Assembly (NCBI RefSeq): GCF_932526225.1
Contig: NC_064039.1
Location: forward strand, 4,041,001-4,105,000
Direction: 5' to 3'
Length of the DNA stretch: 64,000 nt
From: Nematostella vectensis
Lineage: Eukaryota > Cnidaria > Anthozoa > Actiniaria > Edwardsiidae
The notes beneath the pieces are model-generated. The model was given only the letters and a program-made list of their open reading frames with translations, was not told where the DNA came from and made no database searches. This document shows, piece after piece, positions 1 to 11,100 of the stretch (position 1 is its first letter; the number at the start of each line of letters is the position of its first letter). The translations under genes and the position numbers were made by a program.

Positions 1-808
1 GTATGAACTTGACTAAGTGCCCGTCCGCTCGCAAAAAGTTGATACTCTCCTGATGGCTTGGTATAACATCACTATACAAAACATAGCAGTATATTGTTAT
101 GTAGAACCACACGCACAAATACAGAAGATTAGGGAAAATCTGGAAATATCGATAAAGTTCAACGCTTGAAAAAACGGTGTATGTATATTGGTTAGCCGTA
201 CCGGCAACCGAGGCAAAAAAAATTATGCGATGTTCCAGTTGCATGCTGGGAGTCCCAAAGTTCGGGCGCTACCCAAAGGTCCTTGGATCCCCGAATGTTC
301 GTCAAATACTATATTTAGAGACGGCAATATGTATAGTGGTCTTTCTTAATGGTAAATGTTCTTTATAACCTGGTTACCTTAGTCAATACGGACAGTTATT
401 ACGACAGTTATCATTACTACACGTTTTCCCAGTAGAAGATAAATTGAATGAAACCCGATTATAAAAGAAATTTCGAATTTCTTTGAAAATGGGCTATACC
501 ACATAACGGTATATGTGTGGTACTAGCCAACTGGCGAAGGGTCGTAAGGGGCGGGGGTCAAAAGCGAGCCGACCCAGTGTATCTCGTCCCTTTTGGTGCT
601 ACATGACCCCTGAATGATCGTGAACAAAACATATATCCGAATAACCCTAAATGTCCCAGCCCGTAGGCTATGTATGGTTTCTCGACTCACGTGAACAATG
701 CCACGAGTATCTCGGCGATGCATCCCAGGGATAGCATGCTGTGTGACGATGATGACGAGGAATGCTTGCTGCTACTAGCCGTACGCCCCTTCTTACCTAA
801 ACACCACA

Positions 809-1160
809 AAGGCGTAAGGATCATAAAGGCGTAAAGATCATAGAGGCGTAAAGATCATAAAGGCATAGAAGATCATAAAGGCATAGAAGATCACAAAGGC
901 ATAGAAGATTATAAAGGCATAGAAGATTATAAAGGCATAGAAGATCATAAAGGCATAGAAGATCATAAAGGCATAGAAGATTATAAAGGCATAAAAGATT
1001 ATAAAGGCATAGAAGATCATAAAGGCATAGAAGATCATAAAAGCATAGAAGATCATAAAGGCATAGAAGATTATAAAGGCATAGAAGATCATAAAAGCAT
1101 AGAAAATCATAAAGGCATAGAAGATCATAACGGCATAGAAGATCATAAAGGCATAGATGA
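809..1160. repeat. 18-bp minisatellite (about 19 copies)
   Basis: Unit AAGGCATAGAAGATCAT with T/C and A/G variants. Since 18 is a multiple of three and the unit lacks stops, two minus frames stay open (LCLYDL and FYAFMI repeats); these are not genes. Confidence 0.92.
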
Positions 1161-1188
1161 TCATTTGAAACTTGAAAACCTCCAATTA

Positions 1189-1250
1189 AAAGTGGCATCT
1201 TTTTCAGATCGGCCTTCTCATGGAGTATCTCAAGGTTGTGGTAATCAAAC
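1189..1250 (-). repeat. partial diverged copy of FANCI exon 29
   Basis: Minus-strand sequence encodes DYHNLEILHEKADL, against [16 protein letters not shown] in exon 29 at 1275-1363. The copy lacks one codon (GCA) and stays in frame. It lies 25 bp downstream of the real exon's donor and has no clear donor of its own. Confidence 0.75.
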
Positions 1251-1274
1251 ACCCCCCTCCATCTCTATACCCAC

Positions 1275-4200
1275 CTGGAAGTGCTGCGGTCTTCTCTTGG
1301 AGTATCTCTGCAAGGTTGTGGTAATTACCAAACAGCTGAAGAACCTCTTCAATAGACTGGCGGCTACACAAATAGTGGGCGGTAAAGAGCGTTTAATAAT
1401 AAGAGAATATAATTAGGCCTCCTTCCAATACACAGGGCAGTAGCCAGTGAGCAGTGGAATTTCCTGATAGTTTTTGGTGAAAGCAGAAATTTTATAAAAA
1501 GTGGTATTTAAAAATCTAGCTAATATTCAATAACAAACATGCTTTTTGACGACCGATGGCGGGGTGCGGGCTCACCTCTAGCTACGCCCCTGCATTAACC
1601 TATTATCGCAACCATTACAATGCCATTAGTAGGGTTACGCCTTTTGTAACGACATCGCAACCTTTACAATGCCATTAGTAGGGTTACGCCTTTTGTAACG
1701 ACATCGCAACCATTACAATGCCATTAGTAGGTTTACGCCTTTTGTAACGACATCGCAACCGTTACAATGCCATTAGTAGGGTTACGCCTTTTGTAACGAC
1801 ATCGCAACCTTTACAATGCCATTAGTAGGGTTACGCCTTTTGTAACGACATCGCAACCTTTACAATGCCATTAGTAGGGTTACGCCTTTTGTAACGACCT
1901 AGGGTTTGAGAGATTACATATATATTTGTTGGTTGATCTCATCTATAACTAATCATATTAACGCTGCCATGAGCTCTTTAGCTGATAAAAACCACCACCA
2001 CCAGGCAATCCTGTCAACTCCAATACAACTCTGAAGCTGGACAACAGCTTTTATCCTACTTTCACATAAAAAAAAAACACGCAGGGCATAATACAACGCA
2101 GTAAGCTCTTAGTACCTGAATTCTCCCTCAGTAAAGGTGAATTCGAGCAACAGCTGAAAAGGGAAACAAACAAAAATTTGTTTAAGCTTGGGGCTTTTTG
2201 TCAAATCTAACCTTTAGATTTACGATGGCGGAGAGTCTACGACCAGTCCACACGCAAGATTTCAGCTACCACATTTTTCTTTTAGCGCGCGGAGAAATAC
2301 AACGTGTGCGCCGTCGCTGTTCGCAACAACAGAGTGTAAACAGCGTGTCTTTATACTGACAAGAACAATTATGGGGGAAACCCCAAGGAAACAAACGTTC
2401 TATAAATCCGTGAATAAAAACATGTTCTATAAATCCGCGAAAAAAAAAACAGGTTCTATAAATCCGCGAATAAAATCTGTTAAGGTGATAGAGCACGAAA
2501 ACTTGTGCTGCGAAAACACCATTATTCAGAATCATTTATGTCTATTTTCATTCATTTGCAAAGATTATACAGGTTCCAATGGAACCTGGATTTTACAATA
2601 ACCTCGATTTTACAATGGCGTTCCCTTCTCCAGACGGGATTACAATGGAGTGTATAAGAAATTACCTCTATCTTACGATATTGGATACAACGCTATTCTC
2701 GATTTTAAGATACAAATCTGTTCTCGCAATCGTAATTTTGATCTCCATACAACGATATCACTGATTCTGTCTATCGACCAAAAGGGTAAAACGCAGGACA
2801 CCACACATGTAACGTACATTCAATCGATTTTCTGATTTGACAGATATTGATAAATGCAGATAACAGTCTTGCAAAGAGTAACTGTACAGTCTTACACGGA
2901 GTCCACTTACAATATTATTAACTTGTGAAAGTTGATAATTAACCGACATCGCTACAACGATATTTTCAATGGATTTTTCTTTATATCATAAAATCGAGGA
3001 CCTCTTTGTAACGATACCTCGATTTTACGATACATTTTTACCCGGGGCATATCGTTAAATCCACTGATATCCCATTAAAAGACGTCCTACCTCGTACAGC
3101 CCAAGCACAAGCCGAGCAAAGATGTTGTTCTTTACGCCCACACTGTTAGCTGTGGAAAAGTCAGCAGACTTGTCCTGAAAAAATGAAGAATATCACATTT
3201 GCGTGTCTCTTATATGCAGGAGATAAGGATAACAAAGGTTTAAAAAGACTATTTGTGTAATAACAAAAAGATGCCCTTCGCCACGGAGGGAATTAAAAAT
3301 ACTGGGGGTGGGGAGGGTGGTGAGAATATTCCCGCTTTCCATGATACGCGTTTTCGCACCCTTTTTTGACGCCAGCAAAACAGAAAAAAAATTATAACTT
3401 GTATTCTTCTTATAACAAAATGTATTCTTGTGCATTTACAGCCTTATAGTCCCAAATTAATTTTTAATAGAGATCATCAAGAGTTTTAATAAGAAAAGAA
3501 GTTTTAGGGTGCAATACATTCTGAAACTAAAAGGTTAGCGGGTTATAGATAGTGTTATAGTTGTAGGCTATCGTAATAGCACATTCTGATTGACAGTGTG
3601 CAAATTAGGTCCAAGGACTGATCTGTGAGAACGCACCAGTTCAAAGTCCTCGAGTTCAGACTTGATCATCCGCTGAGTTAGAGACTGTAGCGTATCCTCG
3701 ACCATGTTGAAGATGTGTTCCACGCTTTCTGCTACAAAATATGTATAAAGATCAAACATGTTACAACGCATGTTTCATACATTGTCAATAATTTAGGGCA
3801 GAGAAAACATAGGTATGCTCGCTATAGCGTCGTCGAGAATGCCTATTTTTCAAAATTCAGGGAGAAACTTTATTTAATGCTTTTCACCTTGGGGAGAGGA
3901 GCACTTATTCGAAGCGGGGCGCTAAAACGAGCATTTACGGGTAATTCCCCTATCCTATAGAACTAGAAAAAGTCCCAACAGTAACCCACAAGCATACATC
4001 AATCAGACACATGACTGTTTGGCCGAATAGAGATTTATTTTTAAACCGACTGGACAAGAATTTTTCTAAAAGAAACTAGATAAGAATTATAAGAGTCCTT
4101 GCGGATGAACACGGACCAAGCAATGCTCATAAAATATGATACCTATTCTTATGCACCTATTTCAAATAAGGTTGCACTTGAGAATCCATGTGTCGTAGCC

Positions 4201-5123
4201 CGCGGTGGTTCGTGGGTAACGTATAAACGGCTGAATTCTTGTATCTGAAAGCCGTGTGAATGTTCATAAGAACATAAACATGGATGCTACAGCTTTTGAA
4301 ACCTCGATTTCTAGTTATTTATGCTTATTTGCTAATTTAATGAAGCGCTGCGGGTTACGATACACAGATTCTCCGAGTGCAGCCTTATTTGAAATAGGTG
4401 TTTTAAGGCTAAGTTCAAACGTCGTATTATCCATGAGCCGTATTCAATGCAAATACAAGCAAATGAAAATAAAACAATCGACTCGATTCATTTACATGTA
4501 TTTGCATTAAATACGGCTCATGGATAATACGTTTGAACTTAGCCTAACTAATAAATATATCACTAACTTATCAACATAAATTATAAATGGCCCATAGGGG
4601 GGGGCAATAAATATTGAGGAGGAGGACCCAAAATACCCCCATTGTCTGTAACCTGGGTGTACCAGACGCTCGAGCCTCACTAGTTCACTGTCACGCCGGT
4701 CTTGCGTCTCCACCACACCCTTATAACACATGTCGCCTGCGTCTCCGCCACACCCTTATATCACATGTCGCCTGCGTCTCCACCACACCCTTAAATCACT
4801 TGTCGCCTGCGTCTCCACCACACCCTTATATCACATGTCGCCTGCGTCTCCACCACACCCTTAAATCACATGTCGCCTGCGTCTCCACCACACCCTTAAA
4901 TCACATGTCGCCTGCGAAAGTGCACCACCCTCGTCACGCATCTTGTCCACATACGACCACAATTGATTTAATCACTTACTGTCATTATCATCTCCTCACG
5001 CACCTTGTCCACATACGATCACAATTGATTTAATCACTTACTGTCATCATCATCGTCATCTTGGTTGCTCACATTGTCGCTGATCCACAGAGTACATTGC
5101 TGTAGAGCACTCAGAAGATGGCC
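1275..5123 (-). CDS. FANCI: FANCI exons 25-29
   Basis: Exons: 5042-5123 ([13 protein letters not shown]...QDDDDDD), 3637-3731 ([14 protein letters not shown]...[11 protein letters not shown]), 3091-3174 ([19 protein letters not shown]...), 2116-2153 ([12 protein letters not shown]), 1275-1363 ([20 protein letters not shown]). Exon 25 encodes a short acidic run where human FANCI has a poly-Glu run. It lies ~20.5 kb beyond exon 24, yet phase and alignment (EPL|GHLL against human EPLDYLL) are exact. Exon 29 ends in phase 1 at a CCAG|GTGGGT donor. The next exon (human ...TSDSLLSMKFVSS...) was not found in the remaining 1.27 kb and is expected off-window. Confidence 0.92.
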
Positions 5124-8100
5124 CTTCAACGGACACGGCTAATTAGTTAAAAGTTAGAGGAGCAAAATGCCTTTAATTACGGGTATTATTAATTAGACCG
5201 CCCAAAAAGAGACTTTACACGAACAAAAAAGCACAGATGGAACACGCCTAGTTTAAACCAAGGAACATGTTGATTACACTCTCCTCTTTATATTACGCCT
5301 CTGTTAAACAGATAGTAGTCGGAGTAAAAAACGAAGGGCTAGGACGAAGGGCTAATGTTCAAAACGGCAGCGCATCTACTCTGTTTTACAGAGGCCTACA
5401 ACTTAATTTTAGGCAAGGAAACTTGCCTTTGAATTTTAACTGTCAATTAATGGGAAGTTTTATTTTGGGCTTTGGTTTCTGAAATTATTTTTGGCCACAC
5501 TTAAACGCGTTTGCTCTAGAGCGAAATCAAGCATTTTCTGCTTGATTGGCAGACTGCATTAATGAGACAAATCTCTCGAATTTCTTTGTATCATGACCAA
5601 AATAACGATTTTGCCATGGAGTTTGATAATCTGTTTTAAGCGGGCGCATAAATGAAATATCAAATCTTGCAGCCACTCGGGACTCATTAGGCTAGGTGGC
5701 TTAAGCCCTAGGAGACTACCTTATCGGTTGACCGCTCATTGGAGGTTTTCTTATTTAGCGTCTTAACCCTTTCACTCCTGGGTACTTTTGAGCCAAATTG
5801 TAAGAAAAACAGACTGAAAACAGAGACCTCCCCCCCCCCCTATTTCAAGTCCAACACTACCAGTTAAGCTAAGCTACCGCTGACCCAAGACGGTATGCCT
5901 TGAAGTTTCCAACAATGCACTGCGGTGCCTTTTCTTTCTAGCGACGGCACTGCTACAGCCTGTTGCTTACAACAGTTTTGCTTGTAATTTGCTTAAAGGT
6001 TACAGCTTTTTCACATCTGGAGAGTGCCTTAGGACATCATAAAGTCTATTTGGGCATAATTAATTCTGTGCTTATGGATGTTTGCACGCTGAGGTTGATT
6101 CAATGGGATAATCCCTTGTCTGGGCTTCACCAAGTGAGAAAGGAATTTTCTGGTGAATGGCCTCATACTCTCCAATGTGAGCCATCTTTGCTATCCAACC
6201 TTATTCAAAAATTGCATTCAGGCTTATTCTTGGTTCCTTGGACCTAGAAATGTTTTGTTTGGCTTCGGGGCAAAGAGACTTATAAAAAAAACTGTTATGA
6301 TTCTGGGGGAGGAGATTGCCAGCCTGTCTGTCAAGGTGTTTCCAAGACTCCCATGATGCAGTGCAGGCATGCAAAATAGGCTAAACATGGTGACTCGCTT
6401 CTAATGGAGGTTCTAGCATACAATACAATACAATACAATACAATACAATACAATACAATACAATACAATACAATACAATACAATAATTTATTTTCCGTCG
6501 ATGACGTGAGGAGTGGTCACCCAGTCTCCCGAGCTCGGGGAGCTCATGGTACAAACGCTCGACAACACTACTGACAACGATTACATTACACATTACATAA
6601 TAATTCTAATTATGGGAAATAGGGAGAATTTAAATACAGTTGCTGCATTGGCAGCCATGTGGAATAATTTCGGGTAGGTTCTTGCGGAACTCAGAGACGG
6701 AATTAGCAGCTTTAGCAGAGTTAGGTAGTTGGTTTCAAAAATGTGATATCAGGTAGTAGAAAGAGTTATGCATATATAACGATTGATAGGATGGCTGTGT
6801 AAGATTATGATCAGAAGACCGCAAATTGTACTGTGAAGACCGGGTTACAAAGAAGTTGGCAATATAAGTAGCCTGTTGCATCCTATATGATTTAAAAAAA
6901 TAATAGAAGAGCCTGAACTTGTCGCCTATGCTCAAGTTTACGCATATTGGATATAGCTAAACAGTTTTCATACGATGACGATCTACCTAGATTAAGAAGT
7001 AGTGTCCTTAAACTATAATAGTTAGACTTCTCTAGCCTGTCCTTCTGAGTCTTCGTAGCCCCGAGGAGCAGAGGGAGCAGTATTCGAGGTGAGGGAGTAC
7101 ATGAGTCCTGTATAGCGCAACCATGGTCTGAATTGGTACAAGGCGCTTGATTTGGCGCAGCGCAGCAACTTTAGCATAAACTTTTTTAAGAACCGTAGTT
7201 ATATGTTCCTTGTAGGTGAGGGACGAGTCCAGTGTGACGCCCAGTATTTTCAACGTTGTCTCAACTTTGATGTGGTCGGGACCAACGTGGAGATCGTACT
7301 CGTAGCCACTGTTCCTACCAAGCACCATTGCCTGTGTCTTGCTGGTATTAATGCCGAGGTAATTGCTGGAGAACCAGTCATTTATTCGAGTGATATCTCC
7401 GTTCATGGCGAATTCCATGGCTACCGGGCAGGTGCTTGCGTAGTACTGCGTAGTGTCGTCCGCATATAATCGCAGTGACGATTGGAGGGCACTGTATTTT
7501 GGATCGTTTATAAAGATGTTAAAGAAAAGCGGACCCAGTAGACTTCCTGGGGTATGCCACAGTGGATTTCAAGCCAGTCAGACATAACCCCATTACAGCG
7601 AACGCGTTGGAATCTTCCCGTGAGATAGGACTGGATTGTCTTTAATGCTGCAGGGGAAACTCCGTATGCTGACAACTTGGCTAGGAGGAGATTGTGGCAG
7701 ATCGAATCAAATGCCTTAGACAAATCGATTGCGACCACGCCCACGCTCTCCCTCTTGTCGAGTGAAGCCCGCCAGTCCTCAGTCAGCTTGATTAGCGCCG
7801 AGCAGCATGAGTGGCCGCGTAAGAAACCCGACATGTTATTCGAGAACACCATAGCGAAGGCATCGTAGAGCTGGTCAAACTGCAGCCGCTCAAAGATCTT
7901 GGGAATCGTCGATAGCACACTGACAGGGCAATAATTAGTTTTGGCCGTGGCTTCGTCTTTCTTGTACGCAGGGGAGACGTTGCTTCGTTTCCAGTCATTT
8001 GGCCATTTACACGAGTCGATACAGTGATTAAAGAGCGTAGTCAGCGGCTTGTATAGTGCAGTCGCGGCAGCCTTTATCACTTTTGGCGGGAGACCATCAG

Positions 8101-11100
8101 GGCCGCAGGACTTATTTGTGTTTAATCCCGTGATAAGTTCCGCCACACGCAGTTCTGTCACATGTTGGAAAGAGAAGTCCACTTTTTGACCCCTAGCGGA
8201 AATGAGGGCAACACTTGGGTGATTAGCGAAGTCGTCCACTGCAAGCTCAAGTACCTCACGGTCGATGAATGGTGAAGCGAAGTATTTATTGAACACAGCA
8301 CCAGGGTCTTTAACTACGTGGCCATCGTCTATGAGGGTAATAGAGTCGAGCTGGGTTTCCGACCTACTGTTAGGCATCAGGGGCTTCATCCGTTTCCAAA
8401 ACTTTCCAACAGCTCCCAATGATGCGTCGTTTGCAGCATCAACACAGAATTCCTTAACGCTCTTTCTTTTCATTTTGGTGACCTTGTTTCTTTGTTCTTT
8501 ATAAGAGGTCCAATTGTCGTCCGTGGGCGTCCGTCGGAATTTCTTGTATAATCGGTTACGCAACCGGATCTCTCTCTGGATCGTTGGACTAATCCAAGGC
8601 AGCTGGTTGAAGCGCAGACGTGTTTGTCCACCACTTGACAAAACAGAGCCGCCCAGTGGGACCAAACATCATCAACATCGTCAAATGCATATGCACTGTC
8701 CCAGGGGATGTCTCGGAGGTCGGAGACAAAAGCGTCCTTGTCTAATGCTTTCATCGATCTATATTCAACAATTCTTGCTGTTGGTTTCGGTAGTTTTTGC
8801 TTGCGGACAGCGTAGACTAGGTCACGATCACTTATGCCTAGATGTAGATTACCACTTTTTGCACATCTGTCCGGGTGTGAAACGAGTACAACATCCAGCA
8901 GAGACTTTGTGGAACTAGTGACGCTAGTTGGGTGCACGATTGTATTAGTAAGGCAGAATTGATCACAAAATCCAGTAAGAGCCGGATGCGGTCCACGGCT
9001 GTTTGTATCGGTATTCATGTCCATGTTGAAATCGCCAACAAACATAACCTCCTTCCGCTTTGCGTACATATTTTCTGCCACATTCCCGCATGCTGAGATG
9101 AAGTCCGAGGGAGAGCATACACTTTCAGACCGGTACCCTCCAAATGCAAGGAACCATGCATTGCCGCTACCTTTAACATCAAGGCAAATACACTCCACCC
9201 CGTCCGGTTCCAGCTTGACCCGTCGATATGCCTTTACATTGCTGCGTATAAACACTAGGATGCCTCCGGCTCCTTTCTTTTTGTCTTTACGTATTACACG
9301 GTAATCTGGATGCTTGAATAGGGAATTAGGGACCGTGCTGTCGATCTTGGTCTCAGCGATGAAGAGCAGGTCTAGTTGGCATGAGTCGAGCAGTTCTAGT
9401 AACTCATCAGCTTTCCTAAATATACTGTTGATGTTCAGATAGGCCATAATCAAGTTCGACTTGTAGTAGCTTTTGATATTTTGAATAAACCAATCCTTTG
9501 GCTGTTCCATGGATGAATCGACTGTTGAATTGCAAACACTGTTGTCGATTGAATTATTCAAAGAATCATTGAAGAAGCTGTTTGGGGATTGCATTTTAGA
9601 ATAATCCGAGTTATTAGAATTTAGGCTGGCATCTGCAAAGGGAATTTGTTGCAGAATTTCCAAGCATGACCCGCATGTATGAGACACATTTCCTGAAGCC
9701 TGTAGCTGCACATATAACTTGGGTAGTACGCCTCCACATTTAATGTGTGTCCAACAAGAACAAGAATCACAATAGGTAGCACGATGGTTCTTCGCAACTA
9801 CTCGATCACACTCAGAACAAACACGACGATCTTTCGATCCAGCCTTCCTATCCTGTCGTTGGTGTAAACTCGGGCCAGGATTAGGATTTATATCGCCAGA
9901 TGTTGAGAGCCTTGATAACTGAAATCTAGCCTCAGAGTTTGAGTAATAACCCAACCTAGCAGACAAGAATCGTTTCTTCCCCGGTCTTGGATAACCAAGC
10001 AATCCACCATTTTGTCGAAACGTGATTCCGAACACGTACAATTCTTCCGGGGAACCTGGCTGAGGTTTTAAGCGCTGTAAAAAGACATGCCGAGACGAGA
10101 AGACCTCATCTTGTGTTTCCAGTACAATTGGGGTTATTTGAAGCAGTATTGACGCCAGAATAAGCACTATAGTGAGAGCCATGTCTTCACGCGTGTCGTG
10201 GTTGCACCCGCTCGCCGCCATGACGTAGGAGGCAAGGAGGAAAATACCGTGCACAATTACACAATTAAACCTGTTTCATCAATCAGAAGATCTGTGATCA
10301 ATAACTAACAGCTTAATCGTATTTTCTTTCGGCGCCATAACACGCGCTGTTCTTTTTTCACATGTTCGAATAGAGACCAGCAATCTCGGAAAATACCGTG
10401 CACAATTGCACAATTAAACCTGTTTCATCAATCAGACGATCCGTGATCAACAACTAACAGCTTAATCGTATTTTCTTTACAACTGATCAAATTCATGGCT
10501 TTCGCGTCCCCGGGTAGTTGTTTTCACATGCAAATTAGCATGATGCAAATTAGCATTGATTATTGTGACTGATTGCTGTAAAATGGGACCTGACAGAGCG
10601 CAATAAAGGTATCTATTTGTGACTTGATCTGTGTTTGCTTGTCTCTATTTGTAGTTCGGAATTTTGTGTCTTTTTTGGTAAGAAATGTTTTTAAGTTTAA
10701 GCATTTGTTTATGAATTGGTCAGAAATCAAGGTTGATATTTTGACAAAAGAGTCAATTCTATTACATTGCTTGGATGCGCTTTTGAAGTTCGTCTATGCC
10801 TTGGTGGAATCTATGAGTATCCGGGTCTGGTGATGTTTAGTTTGCATTTCTGATGTTTTGGAGTTGGGCCTATATTTTACAGGCGTCTCAAGGCGTTATG
10901 GCAATTTTGCTTGGCAGAAAGAATAATAGAACGAATCATGATAAAAACAGAGCTAACAGGAGGTCCTCAGGGAATGGTTCTTACACTGGAGTAAAGCTTA
11001 CTATACAAATATTACTACAATTCTGACAAATGTATGCATGGCCTTGTCCTCTTAAGCGGTTGACCTTGTTCTCTAGCTACGCTCCAGTGACCTGTTTCAG

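Larger units (their letters stand above)
6418..10254 (-). mobile_element. CR1-clade LINE, near full length but frame-broken
   Basis: Reads right to left. A 5' part (10221-8620) encodes a hydrophobic leader, a GDINPNPGP 2A-like motif, a PHD-type zinc finger (CSECD...[12 protein letters not shown]...HTCGSC) and an APE-type endonuclease (LNINSI, ETKID, GDFNMD, GISDRD). The reverse transcriptase (8665-7508) has [19 protein letters not shown] and, after a frame change, RLYADDTT. Remnants of the C-terminal domain continue to ~6650. Frame breaks lie near 8640 (short deletion), 7548 (one G lost in GIPQGSLLG) and ~7065. The 3' end is a pentanucleotide tail (6418-6485), typical of the family. No poly(A). 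The endonuclease His in SDH is Arg, so this copy should be dead. Confidence 0.92.

Noticed and set aside
523-723. Possible FANCI exon 30
   Set aside because: An acceptor-like CAG exists near 615, but the phase-correct reading hits a stop within three codons and no residues match the family.
4614-5033. 139-codon plus-strand ORF
   Set aside because: Built from the 35-bp minisatellite and antisense to FANCI exon 25.
7152-9304. Plus-strand ORFs across the LINE
   Set aside because: Shadows of the minus-strand LINE coding sequence.
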